Of a stretch of 64,000 nucleotides of DNA, positions 56,747 through 64,000 are shown one piece after another. This DNA comes from Methylophilus sp. GTDB taxonomy: Bacteria; Pseudomonadota; Gammaproteobacteria; Burkholderiales; Methylophilaceae. A program made the translations under genes and the position numbers. The stretch lies in assembly GCA_030696695.1 (NCBI GenBank), contig JAUYRP010000001.1, positions 1 through 64,000 of the forward strand, written 5' to 3'. How positions within the stretch are numbered: position 1 is the first letter of the stretch; every line of letters starts with the position of its first letter. Below the pieces are notes generated by a model that saw only the letters and a program-made list of their open reading frames with translations, was not told the origin of the DNA and made no database searches.

Positions 56747-58066
56747 TTAAGAGGGAAAGGCAAGCCGAATACCAGACAATATCTGAGAGACTTCGACTTT
56801 CGCCCTATCCAGCACAATCTGTTCAAATTTCGGAAGCTCTGCTACAAATAACTCCTGCACTTTAGCTGCCAACAAATGCTGGATTTCAGGCAAATCAGCA
56901 TTTAAAGCCTGATTAAAGTCTTGCCGAACCACATCAGCACTCATTCTCAACTCTTGTTCAAGCTGAGCGCGAATCCGTTCAGACGCTTCAACCAATAAAG
57001 CCTCTTGGGCTTGTTTCAAATGTTGATTGGCATCATCGGTTAATTGATTTGCATGTGCAGATACGGTTTGTACCAACTCTTTGCTTAAAGTTTGCGCCAA
57101 TTGCGTAGCACTTTCTTTGGATTCATTCACTTTCACTTGGTAAAAATCAGCCATGACATCTAATGTAGCTTGCTTCTGCTCGCTCAATTCTTGATGCATT
57201 AGCGTTTTAATGTGTGTCTCAGCTTGCGCGAGCAAGGTTGTTTGCATATCAGATTGTGCCGTTGCTACAAACATCTGCAATGCTTCTGTAAATTTACCTT
57301 GTTGCAGAGCCACTTCCTCATACAGGCGCGTTTGCGTTTGTTCTGTGTACTTATTCACAGCATATTTAAAAATATCCTCAGACGCGCTCTCACTATCAGC
57401 AATCTGCGTTTTAATACTCGTGATTGCTGCTTCTTGCAGCGCCGCAATGTTCGCTTCTGTGGTCGAAGTCACCCGAGCAATCTCTGTGCTCACCAGTTGC
57501 TCCATTTGATTGGTGAGTGCGACTTGGGCCGATTCCAGCAGTTGTTGAGACTGATGGGTCAGTGCTTCGGTGCATTGGGCGTGATCCAGTTGTAGCTTTT
57601 CTGTGAGTGCTTGTTCAAATGTCTGACTTTCAGCTTGTTGCTGTGTAAGTGCATCATGCAACTTGGCGGAAATCGACTGTTCGAAAGTGTCTTTGGTGGT
57701 TTGCATATGCTGCAAAGTACCATTTAGTGTTTCTTGCAATGGGGAGATCACTTCTTGTTGCAAATGATTCGTGATGTCTTTGGTGACCTGTGTAGTGATG
57801 TCTGCTGTGAGCAATTCACTCATTTGCTGCACTTGCGCGTTGGTGTGGCTGGATAGCGCAGCAAATAACTGCTGACTTAATGCCTCCGTGATATTAGCCT
57901 CTAATTGTGGCTTGAGCGCTTCAATGACTTCTTGCGTAATCAGCGGTCTCAACTCGTTCGCGATCATCTGACGTAGTTCAGGTGTCACCTCTACTACATC
58001 GGGCTGCGTCTTTACCGGCTTGGTCTTATACACCTCGGTAAGGATAGGAATCTCTTGAGTATCCAC
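56747..58066 (-). CDS. Long coiled-coil protein of unknown function
   Basis: This 439-residue protein is almost all helix, rich in Gln, Ala, Glu and Leu with heptad-like spacing from about residue 25 to 425 and no signal peptide or membrane helix. The N-terminus has VTPELRQMIANELRPLITQE. Text such as QVQQMSELLTADITTQVTKD and NHLQQEVISPLQETLNGTLQ resembles tethering or polar-scaffold proteins, but no named domain is recognised. It follows holC by 38 bp on the same strand, so it may be the third gene of pepA-holC. Confidence 0.7.
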   Translation of the reverse strand: MDTQEIPILTEVYKTKPVKTQPDVVEVTPELRQMIANELRPLITQEVIEALKPQLEANITEALSQQLFAALSSHTNAQVQQMSELLTADITTQVTKDITNHLQQEVISPLQETLNGTLQHMQTTKDTFEQSISAKLHDALTQQQAESQTFEQALTEKLQLDHAQCTEALTHQSQQLLESAQVALTNQMEQLVSTEIARVTSTTEANIAALQEAAITSIKTQIADSESASEDIFKYAVNKYTEQTQTRLYEEVALQQGKFTEALQMFVATAQSDMQTTLLAQAETHIKTLMHQELSEQKQATLDVMADFYQVKVNESKESATQLAQTLSKELVQTVSAHANQLTDDANQHLKQAQEALLVEASERIRAQLEQELRMSADVVRQDFNQALNADLPEIQHLLAAKVQELFVAELPKFEQIVLDRAKVEVSQILSGIRLAFPS

Positions 58067-58104
58067 AAATCACTTTCTGACTATCTTCGCTGAATGTATT
58101 CAAT

Positions 58105-58533
58105 TTATATGGATTTTTTCAACATATCAACTGATTTAATCTCATAACCACGGTCACGATAAAATGCAAATCGCTGACGTGCTTCGGTTTTATCTTGCTC
58201 ATCCATCCCCACCAATTCAAACAAATGTTTAAACCTGCTAAACAGAGTGAGTTGCTTTGGTTGTAAGTTAATCAGCAAATCATCCTGCTGAACACGTTCA
58301 GCTTGCCACTCAACCAATACTGGCGTCATGTAAGCCAAGGCATCATGCGCCAAAGCATTCACATTAAATGCGGTACTATCAAAATGCCACAACGCCTCAC
58401 TGATTTGATTGGCAGATGCTTCATCACTGGTAAAAAGCGTGACTTGACGATGCTGCCGCAGGGCCTTTTGCACTAGCTGGTTGATAAGCACTGGCTTATC
58501 AACCACATTAAAATAAAAACCGATGCTGGTCAT
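58105..58533 (-). CDS. holC: DNA polymerase III chi subunit
   Basis: HolC (142 residues) links the clamp loader to single-strand binding protein. Family features: MTSIGFYFNVVDKPVLINQL, LFTSDEASANQISEALWHF and RFAFYRDRGYEIKSVDML. It lies 31 bp downstream of pepA, the standard pepA-holC pair. Confidence 0.92.
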   Translation of the reverse strand: MTSIGFYFNVVDKPVLINQLVQKALRQHRQVTLFTSDEASANQISEALWHFDSTAFNVNALAHDALAYMTPVLVEWQAERVQQDDLLINLQPKQLTLFSRFKHLFELVGMDEQDKTEARQRFAFYRDRGYEIKSVDMLKKSI

Positions 58534-58564
58534 ACTGGTAACTCAACGAGTTGGATTGGCTGTG

Positions 58565-60052
58565 TTATTTCGCTTTATCCGCGCGTTGGATTAAAAAGGT
58601 AGTTAATAGAGGCACAGGACGACCTGTGCCTCCCTTTTCCTTACCTGATTTCCAAGCTGTGCCCGCTATATCCAAATGTGCCCAATCGTATTTTTTAGCA
58701 AAGCGTGAGAGAAAACATGCGGCCGTAATGCTGCCGCCTGCACGCCCGCCTATATTGGCTATGTCTGCAAAATTACTGTCGAGTTGACTTTGATATTCTT
58801 CCCACAATGGCATTTGCCATGCGCGGTCGTGCGACTTTTCGCCTGCCTCTAATAACTCTTTAGCCAAACTATCGTTGTTACTAAACAAGCCACTTGGGTG
58901 GTGACCTAAGGCGATCACACACGCACCGGTCAGCGTTGCAATATCGACCACTGCACTTGGCTCAAAGCGTTCAGCATACGTTAGCGCGTCACATAAAATT
59001 AAACGTCCTTCAGCGTCTGTATTCAGGACTTCAATGGTCAACCCTGCCATGCTGGTTAATACATCGCCTGGTTTCAGGGCGTTACCACTTGGCATATTGT
59101 CACAGGTTGGAATAATCCCCACCACATTCAGCGGCAAATCCAGCTCGCCAACCGCCTTAAACGTACCTAGCACACTGGCAGCGCCACACATGTCATACTT
59201 CATCTCATCCATATCAGAACCTGGCTTGAGTGATATACCACCTGTATCAAAGGTAATACCCTTGCCGACTAACGCCACAGGCTTTTGATTCTTTTTGCCT
59301 TTGTTGTGCTGCAATACAATCAACTTAGGCGGTTCTAAACTACCTTGGGCTACCCCTAAAAAAGAGCCCATGCCTAATTTTTCGATCTGCGCTTTATCCA
59401 GCACCTCCACTTTAAAGCCATATTCTTTTGCTAGTTTTTTAGCCTGTTCACCTAAATAAGTAGGTGTACAAATATTCGGTGGCAAGTTACCTAAATCTTT
59501 GGTCAGGCGCATGCCTTTAGCGATACTTTGCCCCTGTTTCACCGCCAGTTCAGCGGCAGCTGTTTCTGATTTTTCAACGAGCACAGTGACCTTGTCTAAC
59601 GGGTGGTCTTCTGGTTTTTTCTCTTTAATGGCATTGACGACATAGGTAGCGTCGATTGTAGTTTCGACCAAATGCGATGCCTTGGATTGAATGTCTGATT
59701 TTTTAATGCTGACTTCTGTCAGCGTGAATGCGATATTTTGCACGCCCTTAGGCAACGCTTTAATTGATGCGCGCACCGCTTGACGGAAATGACGCTCAGT
59801 CAATTCAGCTTGTTTGCCTAATCCTACTAATAAAATACGAGTAGCTGTCACACCAGCCACATGATGCATGACAAGTGTGGAAGCTAACTTGCCTTCCATA
59901 TCCCCCGATTTCAGAACCTCGCTGATTGCTTTGTTCGCAAGCGTATCAATATGCTTAGCACTGTCTGATAATTTACGGCCCTCAAACACCCCAACCACCA
60001 AACAATCAGTACGTAGTTTTTCTGGATTCCCACTTTTTATGCTAAATTCCAT
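58565..60052 (-). CDS. pepA: Leucyl aminopeptidase (cytosol aminopeptidase)
   Basis: PepA (495 residues) is an M17 metallo-exopeptidase that also binds DNA in some bacteria. The metal site is GKGITFDTGGISLKPGSDMD and the signature is NTDAEGRLILCDALTYAE. I start at MEFSIKSGNPEKL rather than seven codons upstream. It is divergent from lptF, a conserved arrangement in Gram-negative bacteria. Confidence 0.95.
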   Translation of the reverse strand: MEFSIKSGNPEKLRTDCLVVGVFEGRKLSDSAKHIDTLANKAISEVLKSGDMEGKLASTLVMHHVAGVTATRILLVGLGKQAELTERHFRQAVRASIKALPKGVQNIAFTLTEVSIKKSDIQSKASHLVETTIDATYVVNAIKEKKPEDHPLDKVTVLVEKSETAAAELAVKQGQSIAKGMRLTKDLGNLPPNICTPTYLGEQAKKLAKEYGFKVEVLDKAQIEKLGMGSFLGVAQGSLEPPKLIVLQHNKGKKNQKPVALVGKGITFDTGGISLKPGSDMDEMKYDMCGAASVLGTFKAVGELDLPLNVVGIIPTCDNMPSGNALKPGDVLTSMAGLTIEVLNTDAEGRLILCDALTYAERFEPSAVVDIATLTGACVIALGHHPSGLFSNNDSLAKELLEAGEKSHDRAWQMPLWEEYQSQLDSNFADIANIGGRAGGSITAACFLSRFAKKYDWAHLDIAGTAWKSGKEKGGTGRPVPLLTTFLIQRADKAK

Positions 60053-60135
60053 ATCTATCCCTAATTCAATCAAATTTAAATTTACAACCTTAATTATCTA
60101 GCGTTTTGACTTGAATTCAAAGCGCAGCGTTCAAA

Positions 60136-61248
60136 TTGAAAATATTTAAAAAATCACTATCGTTAGAACTGATTAGCACTGCTGGCGGCATATTTTTAAT
60201 TTTGCTCGGCATTGTGATTGCGCAGCGCGCTGGTTTTTTGGTGCGCTCCGTTGCCAAGGGTCTGATTCCTAACGATGCCATCACCACATTGCTTGGGTTC
60301 AACATGGTGAAGTTCTTGCCGATGATTTTATCTCTGGCGATTTTTCTCGCCGTGTTACTCACACTGACACGCTGGCATCGAGATTCTGAAATGGTCATTT
60401 GGTTTAGTGCTGGCCTTGGCTTAAATCAATGGATACGCCCGATTCTAGGCTTTGCGCTACCTGTGATTATCGTCATCACTTTACTTAGCTTGCTGGTCAT
60501 GCCTTGGGCAACACAAAAGGCGGATGAGTATCGGGTGCAATTGAAAAATCGAGATGAGCTATCTTCTGTAAGCCCGGGGGTATTTAAAGAATCACGAAGC
60601 GGTGACCGTATTTTCTTTGTGGAAAGCTTTGATAAGCTTGGTTATCAAGTCAAAAATATTTTTGTGCAATCAACGCAACACCAAAAAACTGGGGTCATTG
60701 TTGCCGCAACCGGCAATCGTGTGAAAGAAAAAAATGGGGATAACTTTCTAGTGCTTGAGAAAGGCCGGCGTTATGAGACCAAGCCCAATAGTTCAGAAGT
60801 TTCAACTACCGAATTCGAAAAATATGCCATTCGTATTGAAACCAAAGAAGCTGCACCTGAACCAAACTCCACACAAGGAAAATCAACACAATCGTTATTA
60901 ACCGACGACAAATCTGCCGATAAGGCAGAGTTACAATGGCGCTTGGCTATTCCCATTTCAGCCTTCGTATTGGTGTTACTGGCTATCCCGCTCAGTTTTG
61001 TTGATCCCCGCGCTGGCCGCTCACTGAATATTATGTTTGCTTTACTCATATTCATTGTTTACAACAATATACTCAGCATTTTCCAAGCTTGGATTACACA
61101 AGAGAGAATCTCGCCAACAGTTGGTTTGTGGCCAGTGCATCTGACATTTTTAGCACTGACTTTTTATCTGTTTTATCGACGTAACCACTTGTTGCCACTG
61201 ATTCCGCAATGGTTTAAAAAACGCCCAGCCAAGCTCCACACGTCATGA
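60136..61248 (+). CDS. lptF: LPS export ABC transporter permease LptF
   Basis: LptF (370 residues) has six membrane helices in two groups with a periplasmic beta-jellyroll domain between (about 120-265). With LptG and LptB it extracts lipopolysaccharide from the inner membrane. The start codon is TTG (MKIFKKSLSLELIS); no ATG fits before the first helix. It overlaps lptG by 4 bp (ATGA). Confidence 0.94.
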   Translation: MKIFKKSLSLELISTAGGIFLILLGIVIAQRAGFLVRSVAKGLIPNDAITTLLGFNMVKFLPMILSLAIFLAVLLTLTRWHRDSEMVIWFSAGLGLNQWIRPILGFALPVIIVITLLSLLVMPWATQKADEYRVQLKNRDELSSVSPGVFKESRSGDRIFFVESFDKLGYQVKNIFVQSTQHQKTGVIVAATGNRVKEKNGDNFLVLEKGRRYETKPNSSEVSTTEFEKYAIRIETKEAAPEPNSTQGKSTQSLLTDDKSADKAELQWRLAIPISAFVLVLLAIPLSFVDPRAGRSLNIMFALLIFIVYNNILSIFQAWITQERISPTVGLWPVHLTFLALTFYLFYRRNHLLPLIPQWFKKRPAKLHTS

Positions 61249-62333
61249 ATATTTTTAACCGCTATTTTTGGCAGGAAACCAGTTTCAGCATACTCATGAT
61301 TATGCTCGGGTTGTTGGCTATGTTCTCATTTTTTGACCTGATCAATGAGTTGGACAGCTTGGGCAGAGGCAACTACGGCATCAACAATATGCTGGTATTC
61401 GTGTTGCTAAGCGTACCAGGTCATATCTATGAAGTGGTGCCCGTAGCAGTACTACTGGGGATGATGTACAGCTTGGGCACTTTGGGTAGCAACTCCGAGC
61501 TAGTGGTCATGCGCGTCAGTGGTTTATCGCTTGTACAGATCGGTTACGCGCTCCTTAAGGTTGGCTTTCTGTTCACGCTGATTACATTTTTAGTGGGTGA
61601 ACTCATTACGCCATTTAGTGAAAAAATGGCGCAGCGAATGCGCATTAAAGCCACAGATTCTGTTGTGGCACAAGATTTTAAATCTGGGCTGTGGATTAAA
61701 GACGGCAAAAGCTTTGTCAATGTTGAAAACGTATTGCCAGACGCTACCTTACTCAATGTGCATATCTATGAATTTGATGAAAAATTCAGGTTACGCAGTA
61801 TTAGCAACGCTAAACAAGGCTCTTACAGAGAGAACAAATGGGGGCTCACTGAAGTGAGTCAAATGCAATTTAGTTATCAAAAAAAGATAGAAGACAATAC
61901 GATACAAACCGCTTATTTTGACAAAGCCAATTGGAAGTCGCTGATTCGGCCTGAGCTATTGAACGTATTACTGGTATTGCCTGAGAAAATGTCTGCTTGG
62001 AATTTATACTCGTTTATTCAGCATTTATCGCGTAACAATCAAAAAACCACGCGCTATGAAGTCGCACTCTGGGCAAAAATGACTTACCCATTGGCGTGTA
62101 TGGTCATGGTAGTGTTAGCATTGCCTTTTGGATTCCTTCAGCAACGTGCCGGTGGCACTAGCACCAAAATTTTTATTGGGATATTGCTTGGGGTGCTCTA
62201 TCAAATCATGAACCGTGTGTTTGTGCATTTGGGTGTGCTTAACGACTGGTCGCCCATAGTCAGTGCCATTACACCAACCTTGCTATTCTTAGCCGCTGGT
62301 CTCGCCATGATGATTTGGATAGAACAGCGCTGA
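61245..62333 (+). CDS. lptG: LPS export ABC transporter permease LptG
   Basis: LptG (362 residues) has the same layout as LptF: N-terminal helices from MNIFNRYFWQETSFSILMIM, a central periplasmic domain and C-terminal helices with LALPFGFLQQRAGGTSTKIF. Together they form the transmembrane channel feeding LptC and LptA. It is convergent with the RDD-family gene. Confidence 0.95.
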   Translation: MNIFNRYFWQETSFSILMIMLGLLAMFSFFDLINELDSLGRGNYGINNMLVFVLLSVPGHIYEVVPVAVLLGMMYSLGTLGSNSELVVMRVSGLSLVQIGYALLKVGFLFTLITFLVGELITPFSEKMAQRMRIKATDSVVAQDFKSGLWIKDGKSFVNVENVLPDATLLNVHIYEFDEKFRLRSISNAKQGSYRENKWGLTEVSQMQFSYQKKIEDNTIQTAYFDKANWKSLIRPELLNVLLVLPEKMSAWNLYSFIQHLSRNNQKTTRYEVALWAKMTYPLACMVMVVLALPFGFLQQRAGGTSTKIFIGILLGVLYQIMNRVFVHLGVLNDWSPIVSAITPTLLFLAAGLAMMIWIEQR

Positions 62334-62359
62334 ATCTAGACCAAGTTAGTTATTAGCGC

Positions 62360-62767
62360 TTATTTTTTATTGGTGAAAACAAATTGCGTACCCAATAAGC
62401 GGTCGTGTAAAAACAGTCGTCTTTGGTTCACCAACATGTAAAGAAACCCCAGGCCCAGCGCTAGCATTAGTATAGAGGCCAACACATATCGCTGTATCGC
62501 TTCACGCCATGTGAGTAGGCGTCCGCTCTCATGCACGACTTTCATTTTCCAAGATTGCATGGCCAATGTTTGCCCAGTTTTAACCCAACATACGACAAAA
62601 TAAAACCCTGTCACCCCCCAAAGTAGGGCTTGCAGCAACATACGCTTAACGCCCAATGTTGCATCACCGAGCACACTCACATACAGCCAAGTGACTAGCA
62701 TCCAAAGGGCTATGAGTATCAGCAGTTCATACACACTGGCCATGATTCTTTTTAAGATAAGTTGCAT
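62360..62767 (-). CDS. RDD-family membrane protein
   Basis: This 135-residue protein has three membrane segments and RDD-like ends (ASVYELLILIALWMLVTWLY; AMQSWKMKVVHESGR; LFLHDRLLGTQFVF). The role of RDD proteins is mostly unknown, with a few implicated in ion transport. It lies downstream of the sigma factor operon, after a terminator, and is often found in this neighbourhood in betaproteobacteria. Confidence 0.85.
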   Translation of the reverse strand: MQLILKRIMASVYELLILIALWMLVTWLYVSVLGDATLGVKRMLLQALLWGVTGFYFVVCWVKTGQTLAMQSWKMKVVHESGRLLTWREAIQRYVLASILMLALGLGFLYMLVNQRRLFLHDRLLGTQFVFTNKK

Positions 62768-62776
62768 CGCGTCAAA

Positions 62777-62799
62777 TAAAAAACCCGCAGGTTGCGGGT
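62777..62799 (-). terminator. Intrinsic terminator of the sigma factor operon
   Basis: The stem ACCCGCA, loop GGT, TGCGGGT is followed on the minus strand by a T-rich tract (forward AAATAAAAAA ending at 62783). Confidence 0.75.
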
Positions 62800-62819
62800 A
62801 TTGGTCATGTCCAACATCG

Positions 62820-63353
62820 TTAATCTAATTCTGGGTCGTATTCAAATGAGCCTTGACGCAATTTTTCGCGTTCTGCTTCAGGTAATTTTTGATGCTCAGC
62901 CCATTTTTTTCTTAATTCATCTTTTTTTTCTGCACTCAAGCTGTGAAACTGTTGATAGCGTATCCTTGCGTTTTCGCGCTCGTAAGGGGTCATACGGCTC
63001 CAAGTATTTAAACGCTCTTTCACACGCGCTTGTTTTTTCGCATCCATTTTGGGGTAGTCACGTGCAATATCCAACATTTTTTCACGCTGCCAAGGGCGCA
63101 AGGTGTCCCACTCTGCACCAAGCGGTGCTAACACTTTCTTTTGGTCTGAGGTCAACTGCGCCCATGTGACTTGACTCGCGTCTGTAGTATCAGACACATT
63201 GGTTTTAATCACACCTACATCACCCATGACAAGATGGGTTTTGCTTACATCATCAGCTTGCGCATGTTGAATATTAGCTAGCACCAAAATCACCAGACAA
63301 AAAACAAATGTGCAGTGAAGCCATTGTGTTTTATTGTGTTTTATTTGTGACAT
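62820..63353 (-). CDS. DUF3106-like periplasmic protein
   Basis: This 177-residue exported protein (signal peptide to HAQA, about residue 31) is highly charged, with repeated motifs of the type WQREKMLDIARDYPKM and MTPYERENARIRYQQFHSLS, each ending in helix-rich Arg/Lys/Glu runs, as in DUF3106 proteins. It is the third gene of the sigma factor operon. The start MSQIKHNKTQ is chosen because it begins a clean signal peptide; a 13-codon longer reading overlaps the previous gene. Confidence 0.8.
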   Translation of the reverse strand: MSQIKHNKTQWLHCTFVFCLVILVLANIQHAQADDVSKTHLVMGDVGVIKTNVSDTTDASQVTWAQLTSDQKKVLAPLGAEWDTLRPWQREKMLDIARDYPKMDAKKQARVKERLNTWSRMTPYERENARIRYQQFHSLSAEKKDELRKKWAEHQKLPEAEREKLRQGSFEYDPELD

Positions 63354-63364
63354 TGAATCAATGC

Positions 63365-63769
63365 TTAAAGCTCGACTTTGGCATTTAGCCATGGTTCAAA
63401 TCCCCTATCTACAAATGCCTCTGGTGGCAACTCTGATCCTAGTAAAAACGCATCACTGAATTCATTTTGCTGGCTATAGTGTTGTGTCAGTGTGAGGCCG
63501 ACGATGAGCGCCGCACACAACACACCCATACTCATTAATCTTGGGTGCTGAGACCATGATAACCAGTGTGTTAGCGTGCCATTTTGATTTACATCATACC
63601 CTGAAGCTTTGTTTGCATGCCGTTGTACCGCCAACATGCGACTGTCTTCTAGTCGCTTCAGGGTGCGCATGCTCAGTTTTTGCGCTTGACTATCAAGCAA
63701 ACTGGCCATGGCTTTACCTTGCGCTACTTCCGATTGTAATTGCTCTGTATTGTCTTGAATCGGCTTCAT
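63365..63769 (-). CDS. DUF3619-like membrane protein, possible sigma partner
   Basis: This 134-residue protein has a helical cytoplasmic N-terminus (SQAQKLSMRTLKRLEDSRML) and one membrane helix (about 89-108, LMSMGVLCAALIVGLTLTQH). It overlaps the sigma factor stop by 4 bp (ATGA). DUF3619 genes commonly sit behind an ECF sigma gene, so an anti-sigma-like role is plausible but unproven. Confidence 0.8.
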   Translation of the reverse strand: MKPIQDNTEQLQSEVAQGKAMASLLDSQAQKLSMRTLKRLEDSRMLAVQRHANKASGYDVNQNGTLTHWLSWSQHPRLMSMGVLCAALIVGLTLTQHYSQQNEFSDAFLLGSELPPEAFVDRGFEPWLNAKVEL

Positions 63770-64000
63770 GACTCTACTCCTAAATTGACGATGACTCTTG
63801 TTCCTAATCCCTGTTTTTCTAGCAATTGCGCAAGTGCATGCACAGCACGCGAGCAATGCGTTTTCACGCTGCCTTGTGAGCAACCCATGATATCTGCTGT
63901 TTCCGCTACATCCATATCCTCCCAGTAACGTAACACAAAGGCTTCACGTTGACGCGGTGGTAGCTTTTGCAATGCTTTTTCGATGATGGCAATGGTTTGG
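63766..64000 (-). CDS. ECF-type RNA polymerase sigma factor, C-terminal part (cut by window edge)
   Basis: The visible 77 codons form sigma region 4: LPPRQREAFVLRYWEDMDVA, ETADIMGCSQGSVKTHCSRA (helix-turn-helix that reads the -35 element) and a short tail. The N-terminal regions lie beyond the right edge. It heads the operon with the DUF3619- and DUF3106-like genes. Confidence 0.92.
   Translation of the reverse strand, partial: QTIAIIEKALQKLPPRQREAFVLRYWEDMDVAETADIMGCSQGSVKTHCSRAVHALAQLLEKQGLGTRVIVNLGVES

Noticed and set aside
63365-63883. Longer start for the DUF3619-like gene (172 residues)
   Set aside because: The extra 38 codons lie inside the sigma factor gene; the ATGA overlap start at 63769 is the natural one.

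Overview
The window looks like the chromosome of a methylotrophic betaproteobacterium, probably of the Methylophilaceae (Methylotenera/Methylophilus-like). The reasons are a 3-hexulose-6-phosphate synthase gene (RuMP cycle) inside the histidine cluster, a small gene for the PQQ precursor peptide PqqA, and typical betaproteobacterial gene order. Identification is from sequence reading only; no database search was run.

Core, 1-33279. The left edge holds the start of tuf and four tRNA genes (Thr-GGT, Gly-TCC, Tyr-GTA, Thr-TGT). Then, mostly on the minus strand, come sspB/sspA, the cytochrome bc1 operon petABC, a NIF3-family gene, a Deg-type periplasmic protease (plus strand), tatABC, hinT, and the histidine genes hisGDC-[hps]-BHAFIE headed by murA. 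Upstream of these are a CGFS glutaredoxin, a BolA-like gene, an ABC exporter, and the mlaFEDCB phospholipid transport operon. A prepilin gene, an orphan membrane histidine kinase, the CcsB/ResB cytochrome c maturation pair, cytochrome c4, engB, trmB, a MidA-like methyltransferase and a pteridine reductase-like SDR follow.

Mobile island, 33421-51488. The tRNA 2-thiolation gene ttcA is cut in two inside its PP-loop (SGGKDS) codons by an 18,061-bp island. The island has the layout of a GInt element: four tightly packed genes (three tyrosine recombinases plus a small fourth protein, ginABCD-like), a cargo region, and a short AT-rich far end. A 7-bp direct repeat (AAAGATA) sits at both junctions, and joining the flanks across it restores a 303-codon ttcA frame. 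The island carries its own intact, divergent ttcA right after the integrase genes. Other cargo includes a chimeric orphan HsdR with a swapped N-terminal nuclease domain, a two-prepilin cassette with a small membrane protein between, an unlisted 23-residue pqqA, a 54-residue membrane protein, a secreted SnoaL-like protein behind a promoter with a built-in palindrome, an AraC regulator divergent from a two-propeller PQQ-type dehydrogenase, an SMR efflux protein, and decayed gene remnants.

Core, 52253-64000. After the ttcA 3' half come topA, a PBP7-type endopeptidase, gcvH, a long coiled-coil protein of unknown role, holC, pepA, the divergent lptFG pair, an RDD-family membrane protein, and an ECF-type sigma factor operon (sigma, DUF3619-like, DUF3106-like) that runs off the right edge.
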